From: Saccharomyces mikatae IFO 1815
Taxonomy: Eukaryota; Ascomycota; Saccharomycetes; Saccharomycetales; Saccharomycetaceae
Direction of reading: 5' to 3'
DNA: 64,000 bases
NCBI RefSeq assembly: GCF_947241705.1
Contig: NC_079261.1
Location: forward strand, 124,001 to 188,000
In this document: positions 1-10,972 of the stretch, piece by piece
How positions within the stretch are numbered: position 1 is the stretch's first letter
Layout: the number at the start of each line of letters is the position of its first letter
The notes under the pieces: model-generated
What the model saw: the letters and a program-made list of their open reading frames with translations, nothing else
The model's database searches: none
What the model was told of the DNA's origin: nothing
Translations under genes and position numbers: made by a program

Positions 1-1044
1 AACACGAATTCTCACAAGAATATCACCTCTCGATAATTTGACTGTGTCTTTCAAGTCCGCCTCCACGGCGATGTCAGGGTACGAGCCTTGGCCGGGAATT
101 CTGACAACATCGCCGTCCTGTAGTCCATGTGGTAAGTCTACGGTGATCGTCTTCGCCCTGTTAACCTGCACACCTTCACCATGACACTTAGTACAACTGT
201 CCTGAGGACGCTTCATCGTACCTTCACCGTTGCAAGTGGGACACGTCGACATCATCTGGAATCCGCCCCTAATGTGAACCGTAGTGCCCGTTCCGTGACA
301 GGTACTACAATTGACCTTATGCGTATTTGGCTTCATACCCGTCCCCGAGCAGGTACTGCAAGGGTCCAGTGCAGAAAACTTAAGCTGAACGTTATTGGAC
401 CCAAACACTGCATCCTTGAATGAAACTTTGTGGACGATCTCGATCGGATCGCCTCGATACTGTCTAAACATCGAGGACGACCTAGGCCCCCCACCGCTGC
501 TACGACCAGCTCCACCAAACGCGGCACCAAACAGATCTTCGAAATTGATTCCACCGAATGGTGAGCCGCCTGCATTGGTAAATCCTGAAAAGTCATGGAA
601 CTGTGAACCAAAGGGAGAGCCACCACTACCGGGACCCCCAGCGGCACCGCCGCCGCCAAAGGCAGCAGGCCCGAATTGGTCGTACTGCTGCCTCTTGTTT
701 TCGTCGGACAGAATTTCATATGCGTTTTGCAAGTCGTGGAATTTCTTCTCGGCATCCACTTCCTTGTTGATATCCGGATGGTACTTCTTTGCTAGTTTGT
801 AGTAGGCCTTTTTGATTTCCGCACCGGTAGCAGATTTCTTCAAACCCAAAGTATCGTACGGATCTTTGAATGCTTCGTTGTTCCTGATTGCAGAGCTATG
901 GAAACTGGACTTAGGTATTCGGGGAGCGATGGATGAAAACGTGATGGCATGTCTGTAAAGAATATTATTGATATGGTGAGAGTGGCCTACACGGTGTCTA
1001 AGAACACTGGAGCACCTCGATAATACAACTTGTTGAAAGCTCAT
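1..1044 (-). CDS. MDJ1: Mdj1, mitochondrial DnaJ-type co-chaperone (partial, C-terminus beyond window)
   Basis: This is a type I Hsp40 that stimulates the matrix Hsp70 Ssc1 in protein folding. The frame opens at the ATG complementary to 1042-1044 and stays open to the window edge, giving about 348 residues of a protein of roughly 511 in S. cerevisiae. The first residues read [13 protein letters not shown], which fits a mitochondrial presequence. The J-domain HPD tripeptide is at about residues 89-91 (772-780). A Gly/Phe-rich linker follows, then four zinc-binding CXXCXGXG repeats, the first CSTCSGTG and the last CTKCHGEG. The C-terminal substrate-binding part is cut by the edge. It is divergent to HSP12 across about 1 kb, as in S. 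cerevisiae. Confidence 0.95.
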   Translation of the reverse strand, partial: MSFQQVVLSRCSSVLRHRVGHSHHINNILYRHAITFSSIAPRIPKSSFHSSAIRNNEAFKDPYDTLGLKKSATGAEIKKAYYKLAKKYHPDINKEVDAEKKFHDLQNAYEILSDENKRQQYDQFGPAAFGGGGAAGGPGSGGSPFGSQFHDFSGFTNAGGSPFGGINFEDLFGAAFGGAGRSSGGGPRSSSMFRQYRGDPIEIVHKVSFKDAVFGSNNVQLKFSALDPCSTCSGTGMKPNTHKVNCSTCHGTGTTVHIRGGFQMMSTCPTCNGEGTMKRPQDSCTKCHGEGVQVNRAKTITVDLPHGLQDGDVVRIPGQGSYPDIAVEADLKDTVKLSRGDILVRIRV

Positions 1045-2070
1045 TATTACGTTACGTTTCGTGTGTGATATGTGTGTACTTTCTCCTTTCTACTTCCTTT
1101 CTAGCTCCTGTTGGATTCCGTTGTTATATGCCTCATTCCTTATTTTTATTAGTCAGAGCGTTATTTCGCGCTGCGAGTTCCTTACCTTTCCATAGAGTTC
1201 TACAAGATGTAAAGAAAATAACAGATAAAGAAATCACTATTGTGTTACCCTCTTTTGTAGTCGGGTATTTATGTTACCCGTCCTCATGAAACATCCTAAA
1301 AATAATCCGGTTACCCTATCTTTTAGTTTTTTTCGAAGTTGCTTTTTTCCCCTTTTTTCTTATACCTGCGACAGAGGAGTGAAAGGAGAAAGGGGGTCTG
1401 AAAGTGGCAAAAAAAAAGAAATGAAAAGGGGACGCGCAAATCCATTTGAAAATCTCCGGGAAGCCAACGGATCCAGCATACGGCACGGCCTAAAATGGTA
1501 AAAAAGGGTCGGTGACGTGTGGGTGGCTGCCGATGGTAGCGATGACGACGTGTTGACGGGTCTTTGTCTCTTGGGACAAAGACTAACACTAAATGTCACT
1601 GAGGGTGATGAAAATAGCATTAGCAGAATAGCGCTAGCCTCCATTGAAGGGATATGTTGAAAGTTGTAGGGGGCGGCACAAAAAAAGAGGTAGAACCATA
1701 ATTAAGAGGGGGAGCGAAAAGGAAAGAAAAACCCAGTAATGTTGAAAAGAAAAAGAAGGGAAGAGCACGCAAGCATTAACACAACCCACAAACACAGACA
1801 AGACGTATTTTTTCAGTTGAGTGGTAACTAGATCTACCGCCCCTGGGAAGCTGGTTTGTTAAGTCCTACGTTCCGGCCATCCCCTTTTGATCAGAAAGCA
1901 GACTGTTCAAATCTCAAGTCAAACGTATAAATAGGGCCGTAAGTTTCTTTCTACTTGCTCAACAGTATTCATCTCTCTTATTTATAGTATTTTTACATAT
2001 TACAAAAAACCATCGATTATTCAGTAATCTCAAACAAGCAAAAACAAACAGAAACAAAACTAATATAACA
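1045..2070. promoter_or_regulatory. MDJ1-HSP12 divergent upstream region with stress-response elements
   Basis: This 1-kb gap holds several Msn2/Msn4 stress elements (AGGGG or CCCCT) on the HSP12 side: AGGGG at 1391-1395, 1427-1431, 1668-1672 and 1707-1711, and CCCCT at 1840-1844 and 1881-1885. A TATA box, TATAAATA, is at 1926-1933, about 140 bases before the HSP12 ATG. A Reb1-type site, TTACCCG, is at 1274-1280, closer to MDJ1. The stress-element cluster matches the known strong stress induction of HSP12. Short open frames on both strands here look accidental. Confidence 0.8.
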
Positions 2071-2400
2071 ATGTCTGACGCAGGTAGAAAAGGATTCGGC
2101 GACAAAGCTTCTGAAGCTTTGAAACCAGACTCTCAAAAGTCATACGCTGAACAAGGTAAGGAGTTCATTACAGACAAGGCAGACAAGGTTGCTGGTAAGG
2201 TTGAACCAGAAGACAACAAGGGTGTTTTCCAGGGGGTGCACGACTCTGCCCAACAGGGAAAGGACAATGCTGAAGGCCAAGGTGAGTCTTTGGCTGACCA
2301 AGCTAGAGACTACATGGGTGCTGCCAAGTCTAAGTTAAACGATGCTGTCGAATATGTATCCGGCCGTGTCCACGGTGAAGAAGACCCAACCAAGAAGTAA
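2071..2400 (+). CDS. HSP12: Hsp12, small membrane-associated heat-shock protein
   Basis: It encodes a 109-residue, very hydrophilic protein rich in Lys, Asp, Gly and Ala, with no cysteine; this is the usual Hsp12 length. It starts MSDAGRKGFGDKASEAL and ends in an acidic then Lys-rich tail. The family is disordered in solution, folds into amphipathic helices on membranes and protects the plasma membrane under heat, osmotic stress, ethanol and stationary phase. Codon use is strongly biased to the preferred yeast set (many AAG, GGT, GCT), as expected for a gene that can be very highly expressed. Upstream it has a run of stress elements and a TATA box. Confidence 0.97.
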   Translation: MSDAGRKGFGDKASEALKPDSQKSYAEQGKEFITDKADKVAGKVEPEDNKGVFQGVHDSAQQGKDNAEGQGESLADQARDYMGAAKSKLNDAVEYVSGRVHGEEDPTKK

Positions 2401-2678
2401 ATCTTCCCAGATTCTTTGTAGTTACATGGTTTTTTCTTTATGATGTGTGATGTTCCTTAGTATTATATTCAGCGAATAGCAGAGTAATAAAAAATTTAGA
2501 AAAAAAACTCACTTGAACCGCAATGGAGTATAATGTTATAGTAAGTTAAGTAATTATATGTCCTATCAGTTTAAAGAATAGCAGTTTTTTTTATTATTGA
2601 TTTTTTTACGCCCTTGGTTGGGTGTATCTGTAAATATATATTTAGATATGTATGTATGTATGTATACTCTTCATTACA

Positions 2679-4778
2679 TTACATTTTGAACATAGTAATT
2701 GGTTCTTCGTCATCTATGTCCGCATGTTCGATTCTTTGCAGCAATACTTTCTTTGAAGCGCCAAGATTCTTCATGAAATCTGTTTCGAATCCTAACACGT
2801 TATCTTTGAACTTCTTCCTTTTTTTACCACGAATCCCAAGCACGGACGCTACTGGGATGTCTTCAAATTCGTTGAATATCTTGATCAGTCCGATATCACG
2901 TCTTTTCAACCTGTTAGGCACTTGAGATTTTTTCAAGTCAGCCAAAAATTCTTCCTGTGTCTTTCCACTCTCCGATACACGCTTGTTTAGATCTATTGAT
3001 ATCAGCTTGTCTACTTTGTTTATTGTCGCAGAACTATTATACTTTTTCAATGGTGTTAGATTTAAGTCATTCTTGTCAATAATGACGCCGGATGTGATTT
3101 CTTCGTCTGTTTCCGCTGGCGCTGTAGTTACTGCAGTTGCTTTGGGTGGCTGTGGTGTCGTTTTTCTCTTGTTTAGTACCATAGGGGAAGAAGATTCTAG
3201 TATAGGTGTAGGCGTCAAAAGTGATCTAGTCTCTTCCACAGTCTCTTCACTCTTGTCATCTTCCTCCTCAGCGTCCTCTTCACTCTTGTCATCTGAATTG
3301 ACATTTTTTACTTCTGTAGCATTGATACGTTCGCGTTTCCTACCTTCCTCCATTTTGCTCATAAATTCCCTTCTCTTGATGCGTTGACTGGCTCCGAACT
3401 CCAATTCATCTTCGGGGTCTATATCGTAGCTTCGATCCGTACATCTCAAAGTGAGCATTCCACTTGATGCACCGCCTTCTAATTCATTTAAAATTTTTAC
3501 TGATTCGTCGACCTCCTCCTGACTTAGATTAGTCTCCAAATGGATATATAATAACCAAATCAGTACGTTGGATCTGTCCTTTGGCTCGTACTTCGAAGAA
3601 TCTAGAATATCAAATAATGTTGCACAACTTGTTTTTGCCTCTTTCTCTTCATTATCCCTTTCCTTTTCTTGCACTTCATTCGTTTCTCTTTCCACGTTTT
3701 TTTCTTGAGCCCTAAACGCCACATGTGCTTCAGATTCGATCGCAATATATTTAGAAAGAAATCTTTTATCAACTAGGCTGAAGTTGTCGCATATGCTAAA
3801 TAGCATATTAATAATGTTGAATCTATTAACAATGTCCACTTCGCCATCATTCTGGTCAACTTTTTCGTAGGTTTCCATTAATGAAATCTGCTGATTACCC
3901 CATGGTAGATTTTTCAAAATAGATTTCAATCTCGGTGTATCTTGTAAAAGTTTTGGGTCGTTGGCATGTAATTGTAAAACAGGTACGGAATGGAAAGTTC
4001 TCAATTGCGAAGTCATTTCTAGATAGAAGTTTATGGTGGTGTTCAACCTACCAATATTGACCAGTAACGCTAAAACGCAAGTAGAAAAAGCCACTTGTTG
4101 ATCCAGTAACAGTTTATCTCTAAGTATTTTGGAACATTTGATAGACGTTGCTATTGTCAACACATACAATTGTGCAAATGTCAATTTATCATTGAACACA
4201 AACGTTCTCGCATCGTATTCTTTATCGGTCACATTGATTGATACCTTATCGCCATCAATATTAATGGGTACAATAGAGTTTTTATATGAGGGCTTTAAAA
4301 CATTGGTAAAAATTTGCCTCTTATCCATCAATAGTTCCTGTATGAAACTGAATTGGATATCTTTCCTATTGAATGGTTCGCCGTCAGGTTTCTTCAGATG
4401 ACGATTATATTTACTTGAATTATTCTCCTTAGACTTTTTTTTAACAGTGTTCGTTATAACTGGCCCTGTTTCCGCTCCTGCATCCGCTCCTGTTACTTCA
4501 GGCACCATAGAAGGTTCAAAGTTGAGTAAGATGTTGGTATTTTCTTCTTCACTTTGCGTGGAATCATCATCATTTTTATCGTCAATTTCAATTTCATGTA
4601 TAACTGGAATCCCTTTATTATCCACAATTTCGGCTCCTGATTCAACGGAATCTGGATATTCTTCTTCAGTTGCTTCTGGTTGTGTAGAGTGCTCTGGAGA
4701 ACTTGCTTTTATTTCCTCAGGATTGTCTTCTCGTAGTTGGAAAGTATCATGGATTGGATCGTATACTCTCTTTCCCAT
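2679..4778 (-). CDS. IES1: Ies1, subunit of the INO80 chromatin remodeller
   Basis: This 699-residue protein begins [18 protein letters not shown] and corresponds to S. cerevisiae Ies1 (about 692). Ies1 is a fungal-specific INO80 subunit, so enzymatic motifs are not expected and none is seen. The N-terminal 130 residues and a segment around 460-560 are acidic, low complexity and diverged. The central part (about 130-320) and the Lys/Arg-rich C-terminal part (about 590-690, with KKRKKFK) are well kept. Identification rests on the conserved blocks and on the neighbours HSP12 and YFL012W. The open frames on the opposite strand (such as 2983-3387) are shadows of the acidic and serine-rich stretches. 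Confidence 0.95.
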   Translation of the reverse strand: MGKRVYDPIHDTFQLREDNPEEIKASSPEHSTQPEATEEEYPDSVESGAEIVDNKGIPVIHEIEIDDKNDDDSTQSEEENTNILLNFEPSMVPEVTGADAGAETGPVITNTVKKKSKENNSSKYNRHLKKPDGEPFNRKDIQFSFIQELLMDKRQIFTNVLKPSYKNSIVPINIDGDKVSINVTDKEYDARTFVFNDKLTFAQLYVLTIATSIKCSKILRDKLLLDQQVAFSTCVLALLVNIGRLNTTINFYLEMTSQLRTFHSVPVLQLHANDPKLLQDTPRLKSILKNLPWGNQQISLMETYEKVDQNDGEVDIVNRFNIINMLFSICDNFSLVDKRFLSKYIAIESEAHVAFRAQEKNVERETNEVQEKERDNEEKEAKTSCATLFDILDSSKYEPKDRSNVLIWLLYIHLETNLSQEEVDESVKILNELEGGASSGMLTLRCTDRSYDIDPEDELEFGASQRIKRREFMSKMEEGRKRERINATEVKNVNSDDKSEEDAEEEDDKSEETVEETRSLLTPTPILESSSPMVLNKRKTTPQPPKATAVTTAPAETDEEITSGVIIDKNDLNLTPLKKYNSSATINKVDKLISIDLNKRVSESGKTQEEFLADLKKSQVPNRLKRRDIGLIKIFNEFEDIPVASVLGIRGKKRKKFKDNVLGFETDFMKNLGASKKVLLQRIEHADIDDEEPITMFKM

Positions 4779-5467
4779 CTTCAGTTAGAGCAATCAGTAG
4801 TGAAACCCCTTGATGACTTTATTTGGCTCCAGTATTGTTTATATCAAATTTTGGATTATTTTCGCTACAATATGACCTTTCATTGGATGTTCTTTGCTTA
4901 ACTGTAAGTGTTTCCACATTCGAGGGTAACCTATTTTTCGTTGTACACGATATGTTATAAATTTGTCTTAACATAGCTAAAGTTCGATTCTATTAGTACT
5001 AGATAACTTTTAAAATGTCCTCAGTAAAAGGTGCCATGTGTATGCGTCTAATAGAAGTTAGATCACTTTGATTTAACCCTAATGGCTGTTTGTATGGTGA
5101 TTGATACTGAGCTTTCTCTCGTTCTTTTGATTTTCTATTATAGGTGCACCGAAGCAAATTCGAGTTCTCTTGGAAATGGCGTAGTCATCAACCTTTTCTA
5201 TCTCTTTACTATTACACGGTTTTTGCGAATTCTAAACAAACCAAAAAATTTGAAATTGATTAATTCTTCTTTTTGTAGCGTATTTTCTTGAACTGGAATT
5301 TTTACGTACTCTGACACAAAACTTGATAACCTGTCGTAGCATTTAGTAAAAAAACATGAAAGATATAAATAGCGGTTGCTAAAAAGATAACAAATAATTG
5401 CAGAATTCTTCGCATACGTAAGCAACACTTATAGCTATTAAAGTACTATTTTGCTAATTACAGAAAG
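4779..5467. promoter_or_regulatory. IES1-YFL012W divergent intergenic region with a middle sporulation element
   Basis: The 5313-5321 stretch GACACAAAA matches the Ndt80 middle sporulation element consensus GNCRCAAAW and sits 147 bases before the YFL012W ATG on the coding strand. S. cerevisiae YFL012W is described as transcribed during sporulation, so the site is plausible. The rest is AT-rich, with only short accidental frames. Confidence 0.55.
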
Positions 5468-6139
5468 ATGTCCAAAATTCGACCAAAAAGAAGCATCGCA
5501 CCTCCTCCATCTGATTTTTATGAGAGTTCACGATTTCATAGTGATGGCTACATCAAAGTATTGGAAATTTTATCACACGTTGTGATTGAAAGAAATCATA
5601 CATCTAAGGAAATAAAGATAAAAAAGATAAAGCAACAGAAACTCAAACCGGTAGTGAATGAATCTGTTTACAAGCTGAAAAATAAGAAGAGTAAAACTAA
5701 CTTTATATCAAAAGATGACCCTAGTAAAGGATCCATGATTCGTAAAAGAGATAAACTATGCGAGTGGTTCAAACGATTTTTACCAAAGGAAGGAATTGAG
5801 ATTGTTTCCCATGAAAAACAACAGGGTAGTAATAATGAGAATTTTTTGCCCTCAAATGTCCTTGTTGGATGTTCAAGGGAATTAATTAAACCTGGTTCAT
5901 GTCAAACATTGGAAGACACGAATTTATTTCCTTACAAAGAAAATCTAGATGAAAGAGCTGATAAAATATCTAGTTGTCCTGAAAAAAACAGCCTCAACGA
6001 GTTAGTTTTTGAAGTAGAAGAGGAAAGTAACTCCCACTATTTCTTCCTCACGGACACTAAAAGAAGAGCTTTGAAGGCGCAGAAAAAAACATATACCTCT
6101 ACTTTTCTTGTTGGTCAACAGCATCGAGCAATTTTTTGA
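5468..6139 (+). CDS. Uncharacterised protein, YFL012W position
   Basis: The open frame codes for 223 residues starting MSKIRPKRSIAPPPSDFYES. It is rich in Lys, Ser and Asn and shows no domain that I recognise. Position (after IES1, before HXT10) and strand match S. cerevisiae YFL012W, which I recall as shorter, about 148 residues, and expressed in sporulation. A run of seven A bases lies at 6083-6089 near the end. Past it, a neighbouring frame stays open to a stop at 6240-6242 and reads more protein-like than the annotated tail. The tail after about residue 205 may therefore come from an A-run length change in the gene or in the assembly. Function unknown. Confidence 0.7.
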   Translation: MSKIRPKRSIAPPPSDFYESSRFHSDGYIKVLEILSHVVIERNHTSKEIKIKKIKQQKLKPVVNESVYKLKNKKSKTNFISKDDPSKGSMIRKRDKLCEWFKRFLPKEGIEIVSHEKQQGSNNENFLPSNVLVGCSRELIKPGSCQTLEDTNLFPYKENLDERADKISSCPEKNSLNELVFEVEEESNSHYFFLTDTKRRALKAQKKTYTSTFLVGQQHRAIF

Positions 6140-7232
6140 AGCATATCAACTAAACTCTTCTAGCCATAAAAAGGTTAGAATGAATGGATCTGATGTTGAA
6201 AATTTGGAAGGCTCTGAAAACCCTTGTCTTTGTAAAAAATAATGGAATACTGAACCTCCTTTCAATAAGTAATGGTAGGATGGATACATCTGTAATCACA
6301 CTAAAAAAATCACAAGTATCTTTCATTGTATATATCAGACACAGAACAACTAATATTATCTTAAATAGAGAAATTATTGGTTTTATAATCGGTTCTTTTT
6401 TTCCTCATATTGAAGTTACATATTTATATTGTTTTGTTATACAAACATTCAAATTGTAAGTGAGGAAAAGTAGCGCTATAATTTGGTTTTCTTGGGTTGA
6501 CTAACCAGAAGGCAGTTCACATTTCAAAATAATATTATTCTTCATGTTTGTTATGCACTTAACAGGCAAATTTTAAAGAGTGTCCTATTCTTTTTTATTG
6601 TGACGCCATTAAAATTACAGGTTATAATGAATTCTCGTCCGCACCTAAATGTGCAGCATAAGTTGCTGAAAAGTAACTTCTCTATAGTTATATTTGAACG
6701 TAAGTAAATAAAATGTAAGGCTTTCTATCTCTATAATAGTATTTCTTTGTTGAAAGCCAACACCCGTCATATTTCACTTACTTTTTCCCTTGAATGGCTG
6801 ATGTGATGTACCTTTTAACAACAATTTACTGTTTTTGACGCCAAGAAAAAAAGGGAAGTTTATTTTCGGCTACAAGGCTTTCTGTGTCTATCAAAGCTTG
6901 TCACATATGCTCGACACTTTGATTTTCGATGTGGGGTAGAGTACATTCAATTAAGTTATTGATTCACACCGTAGTCTCTTGTTTAGGGTTATTATTACAC
7001 AGAAAATAAGGTATACTTTACTGGCTAAATTATTCCCTTTATTAATTTGTTTTATGTCTTCTGAGAGAAAACTAAGGGTATATAAAGACACAAGGTATGC
7101 TCTGATACCTCCATGTTAGGATGATGGTTTCTTCATAACTGTTGTATTTAATACTATTTGCTGTCTACTACACGGAACACAAAATAATAACATATAATAT
7201 AAGTGATTAATATAACACAAGCGACAGGAAAA
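6140..7232. promoter_or_regulatory. Long upstream region of HXT10
   Basis: This 1.1-kb AT-rich stretch lies between YFL012W and HXT10. A TATA box (TATATAAA) is at 7079-7086, about 150 bases before the HXT10 ATG. One match to the Rgt1 repressor site, in reverse orientation (TNNTCCG), is at 6635-6641; Rgt1 controls other HXT genes, but a single match can be chance. The 91-codon frame at 6184-6459 overlaps the possible alternative end of YFL012W and does not look like a gene. Confidence 0.4.
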
Positions 7233-8873
7233 ATGGTTAGCCCAAATGTTTCAGTTTTGGAGACTTCTACCAAGGCGTCTACTTCCCCAAGCAGAAAGGA
7301 TGTCGTTAAATTAACTCCTGAAGTAAAGGAAGCTAGTATAGATATTCCATACAAACCCATCATTGCATATTGGACCGTGATGGGTCTCTGCCTCATGATT
7401 GCCTTCGGTGGATTCATCTTCGGTTGGGATACAGGAACAATTTCTGGATTTATCAATCAAACGGATTTTAAGAGAAGGTTCGGTGAAATGCAAGAAGATG
7501 GCAGTTTTCAACTATCAGATGTCAGAACAGGGTTGATTGTCGGTATCTTCAACATTGGCTGTGCACTGGGTGGCTTGACATTGGGACGCCTAGGGGATAT
7601 TTATGGCCGTAAGATAGGTCTGATGTTCGTTATCCTGGTATACGTTGTTGGAATTGTCATCCAAATATCTTCTACTGATAAATGGTACCAATATTTTATT
7701 GGTAGAATTATTTCAGGTATGGGCGTTGGTGGTGTTGCTGTGTTGTCACCTACTTTGATTTCAGAGATTTCTCCTAAACACCTAAGAGGTACTTGTGTTT
7801 CTTTTTACCAACTAATGATTACTCTTGGGATTTTCTTGGGCTACTGTACCAATTATGGCACTAAAAAGTATTCCAATTCAATACAATGGCGAGTCCCATT
7901 AGGCTTATGTTTTGCATGGGCGATTTTCATGGTAATTGGAATGGCTATGGTCCCTGAATCGCCAAGGTATTTGGTCAAGAAGGGCAGATATGAGGAAGCT
8001 AGAAGATCATTAGCTAAATCAAATAAGGTCACAGTCACCGACCCAGGCGTTGTTTTTGAGTTTGACGCTATAGTAGCAAATATGGAACTTGAAACAGCTA
8101 TTGGAAATGCTAGCTGGCACGAACTCTTTTCTAACAAGGGAGAAATTCTACCAAGAGTAATTATGGGAGTTGTCATTCAGTCACTACAGCAGCTTACTGG
8201 CTGTAATTATTTCTTCTACTATGGGACGACCATTTTCAATGCCGTTGGAATGCAAGATTCTTTCGAGACATCCATTGTTCTCGGGGTTGTTAATTTTGCA
8301 TCTACGTTTGTTGCATTATATATAGTGGACAAATTTGGACGTCGGAAGTGCTTATTATGGGGGTCGGCATCCATGGCTGTTTGTTTCGTGATATTTGCGT
8401 CTGTTGGTGTCACCAGGTTATGGCCACATGGGAAAGACCAACCTTCTTCACAAAGTGCTGGTAATGTCATGATTGTCTTTACTTGTTTTTTTATTTTTTG
8501 TTTTGCTATTACTTGGGCCCCTATCGCATATGTCATTGTAGCAGAGACTTACCCATTAAGAGTCAAAAACCGCGCTATGGCCATTGCTGTTGGTGCAAAC
8601 TGGATGTGGGGCTTCTTGATTGGATTTTTTACCCCTTTTATTACTAGAGCCATAAGTTTCTCTTATGGCTATGTTTTCATGGGTTGTTTGATCTTTTCAT
8701 ACTTTTACGTTTTCTTTTTCGTTTGTGAAACAAAAGGGCTGACTCTAGAGGAAGTTAACGAAATGTACGAGGAAAGAATAAAACCATGGAAGTCTGGAGA
8801 TTGGATTCCCAGCTCCAGAAGAATGGCACAATCGACAAGCAGTACACCACTTTCCATAGTTGATAGCAAGTAG
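7233..8873 (+). CDS. HXT10: Hxt10, hexose transporter of the sugar porter family
   Basis: This is a plasma-membrane facilitated hexose carrier of the major facilitator superfamily, 546 residues, the same as S. cerevisiae Hxt10. The ATG at 7233 ([14 protein letters not shown]) is chosen over an in-frame ATG 30 bases upstream because it gives the family N-terminus and length. About 12 hydrophobic segments are visible. Sugar-porter signatures include GRLGDIYGR in the loop after the second segment, PESPRYL in the central loop, [13 protein letters not shown] in segment 7 and ETKGLTLEE after segment 12. S. cerevisiae HXT10 is weakly expressed in glucose and linked to sporulation. Confidence 0.96.
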   Translation: MVSPNVSVLETSTKASTSPSRKDVVKLTPEVKEASIDIPYKPIIAYWTVMGLCLMIAFGGFIFGWDTGTISGFINQTDFKRRFGEMQEDGSFQLSDVRTGLIVGIFNIGCALGGLTLGRLGDIYGRKIGLMFVILVYVVGIVIQISSTDKWYQYFIGRIISGMGVGGVAVLSPTLISEISPKHLRGTCVSFYQLMITLGIFLGYCTNYGTKKYSNSIQWRVPLGLCFAWAIFMVIGMAMVPESPRYLVKKGRYEEARRSLAKSNKVTVTDPGVVFEFDAIVANMELETAIGNASWHELFSNKGEILPRVIMGVVIQSLQQLTGCNYFFYYGTTIFNAVGMQDSFETSIVLGVVNFASTFVALYIVDKFGRRKCLLWGSASMAVCFVIFASVGVTRLWPHGKDQPSSQSAGNVMIVFTCFFIFCFAITWAPIAYVIVAETYPLRVKNRAMAIAVGANWMWGFLIGFFTPFITRAISFSYGYVFMGCLIFSYFYVFFFVCETKGLTLEEVNEMYEERIKPWKSGDWIPSSRRMAQSTSSTPLSIVDSK

Positions 8874-9978
8874 TTTTTTGAGCTTTATATTCTGATAAGT
8901 AAAATTAACAATATATAATTGATTGGTATTTGTAAGAGGAAAAAGTACCTCATCTTTTCCTCCCAATGACAGATTTTACGAAGGTCTTGTTAATGGCGTC
9001 GCAAATTAAAAGGGAAAAAAACATAAAATAGAATAGCGCATTTGCGACGCAGCTGGAGAAACGCACTGGCCATAAGTTAGCCACTTCACAAAAATGCTTG
9101 TCAAAAGAAATGAGTTTGTATCGACGACGTCTATGCGCTTTGAGATATATACGGCTGATTAAATGCTCATATATTCAAAATAACATTGCCTTTTTTGCTA
9201 GCGCAGAAGAATAAGAAAGACATTGCGGTAGAAGTCTACTTCCATTGAATTTTTCTGTAACTCAAATGAAGAAATATGATACTGTTTAAGAACACCTAAG
9301 TCTTTATCAGTTAGTTCTGTCGATTGTTTCAGAAACTGATATCTATCATATTATCATTATTTATGGCGTTTGCTATCTCTTTTCAGTGGTGTCTGTTAGG
9401 ATATAAGCAAGTCTTGGAAGTATGTTGTAAGTATTACCGCTATGAAGAAAATTTACCTCAACGTGAATAATGTTCTAACAAAAAACTCTTTTATTCAAAC
9501 AATGGCCCATGAAAAAATATGTAGCATAGCAGGTTTATATCGCGTATAGGCTCAATCAGGTGCAAAGCTTTTTTTTTGGAGGCGCAGTCAATGCACTAAC
9601 ATATCGGTTGCTTGGTAGATGATATTATCATTTTCTAAGCCTCTAGAAAGTTACAGGCCTCGTATACCTTAGTGATTGTCTGTTGGTACCCAATCATTAT
9701 CTTTTTGAGTACAATATTAGGTAGAAGTGGTTTTAACAGAATAATCAAAATGGCCGAATCTACATTCAAGAACTGTGAATATGGCTTAAGTGGTGTAGAA
9801 GATCATGATGTGATTTGTTTCTTGTATCTTTAGTTACTTTATATGTAATGTGATGGATTTCTTCTATTCATTTTTGGATGTACATATTCATATGTATCCG
9901 TATTTAAATGGCAGCTAGCCAAAACAGCTTCGATGGACTTGTATCATTTTATCGTTCTTGCCATAAAGCCTTATTGCA
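8874..9978. other. Intergenic region between convergent HXT10 and WWM1
   Basis: About 1.1 kb of AT-rich sequence lies between the 3' ends of two convergent genes. I see no tRNA, no LTR fragment and no open frame with protein character. It probably holds the two 3' untranslated regions and polyadenylation signals. Confidence 0.6.
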
Positions 9979-10584
9979 TTAAAAATCACCACCATCGAAC
10001 CCACCGTCGAATCCACCGTCGAATCCACCGTTGTCATCACCGTAATAATTGTTTTCGACAATAACAGTATCTGGTTGGTCATAATCGTGGTCGTCAAATG
10101 CGTGTTCCAGCATGGCTCCACCTAACAAACCTGCACCTACACCAAGTAAACCACCCATCATGGCTCCACCATGTCCGCCACTCTTACTGGCGTTGGGAGC
10201 AGTTCCATAGTACGCTTGTTGTGGTACTGCTGCCGGCATGGGAGCTTGTTGCGGATAGTAGCGCTGCTGTTGAGGGTATTGAGGATACTGAGGCTGTTGT
10301 GGCTGATAATAGCGAGGTTGTTGTGCTTGGGCTCGTGGTTGCGATTGGGGAGTTGATTGAGATGAATAAGGTGGAGGAGCTTGATCAGTCTGTTGACGAG
10401 AACTTTTCTCATTGCTAGCCCCTGGTGGAGGTCCTTTGGGTCTTGGCCATGTTGTTCCCTTTGGTGGTTCCCATTGAGAGCTGTTCGTAGACAAGTCTAC
10501 ATAAAACCAAGTTTGATATTCATCATCAAACACTGCCTTCCAGCCAGAAGGCACTTGGGGAGGATTACTTTTACTTTGAGCCAT
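9979..10584 (-). CDS. WWM1: Wwm1, WW-domain protein interacting with metacaspase Mca1
   Basis: A 201-residue protein (about 211 in S. cerevisiae) opens MAQSKSNPPQVPSGWKAV. A single WW domain spans about residues 12-42, with the first Trp in PSGWKAV, the second in SSQWEPP, and a central aromatic block WFYVD. The middle (about 55-125) is a Pro/Gln/Tyr-rich low-complexity stretch. After it come a glycine-rich hydrophobic patch (GLLGVGAGLLGGAM) and a tail of tandem GGFD repeats ending in DF. In S. cerevisiae Wwm1 binds the metacaspase Mca1 and toxic overexpression of it is relieved by Mca1. Divergent to CDC4. Confidence 0.94.
   Translation of the reverse strand: MAQSKSNPPQVPSGWKAVFDDEYQTWFYVDLSTNSSQWEPPKGTTWPRPKGPPPGASNEKSSRQQTDQAPPPYSSQSTPQSQPRAQAQQPRYYQPQQPQYPQYPQQQRYYPQQAPMPAAVPQQAYYGTAPNASKSGGHGGAMMGGLLGVGAGLLGGAMLEHAFDDHDYDQPDTVIVENNYYGDDNGGFDGGFDGGFDGGDF
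10098..10418 (+). CDS. AUA1: Open frame antisense to WWM1 at the AUA1 position (doubtful)
   Basis: A 106-codon frame opens at an ATG (MRVPAWLHLTNLHLHQ) and lies wholly inside WWM1 on the other strand. S. cerevisiae annotates AUA1 (YFL010W-A, about 94 codons, reported in ammonia regulation of Gap1) at this place and strand. The frame is kept open here, but the repetitive Gln/Pro coding sequence of WWM1 readily produces open antisense frames. I see no domain or targeting signal. I list it for completeness and consider it more likely a shadow than a conserved protein. Confidence 0.3.
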   Translation: MRVPAWLHLTNLHLHQVNHPSWLHHVRHSYWRWEQFHSTLVVVLLPAWELVADSSAAVEGIEDTEAVVADNSEVVVLGLVVAIGELIEMNKVEELDQSVDENFSHC

Positions 10585-10972
10585 TACTTCACAAATCTTT
10601 GGACCTTTTTAACTTTCTTGTAGTGGTAAAACAATTGAAAAGGAGCCTTTGATTACCGTGACTAAAGTAAACTTTTTCTTCCAGCCGGCAGGCTCGCTCA
10701 GATGGGCGAAATAAAAAGCCTGTTGAAATAATACTAAAATTCGTTAATACGTTGCAGGGCTTGTATTTCTCGTAAGGGAAAGACATTATTAGTGTTATAT
10801 GAATCCAGATTGTTCAACAAGCGTTTCTGTTTTTGTGTGTGCTAGAAAGATAGTGTTGTTTAAAAAGGAAAGCAGTTTTATTTTCAGTATTTCTTCCCTC
10901 CTTACTTAAGTTGTTGCGGTTCGAAGAAAATTACGCCTAAAAAACTAACAAAGGTAAAAATTAAACTAAATC
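10585..10972. other. WWM1-CDC4 divergent promoter region
   Basis: About 390 bases lie between divergent WWM1 and CDC4. It is T-rich toward WWM1 and A-rich just before the CDC4 ATG, as usual for yeast leaders. I recognise no confident factor site. Confidence 0.5.

Noticed and set aside
2983-3387. 134-codon frame antisense to IES1
   Set aside because: Its Ser/Leu/Val-rich product mirrors the Glu/Asp/Lys-rich coding strand of IES1, a standard shadow frame.
6184-6459. 91-codon frame after YFL012W
   Set aside because: It overlaps the possible alternative end of YFL012W in another frame, and the later part looks like random AT-rich translation.
7203-7232. Upstream ATG for HXT10
   Set aside because: It would add ten residues not found in the family; starting at 7233 gives exactly the S. 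cerevisiae length.
9985-10035. Tandem 12-base repeats that look like a small repeat array
   Set aside because: They are in-frame GGFD codon repeats at the end of WWM1, not a CRISPR or regulatory array.
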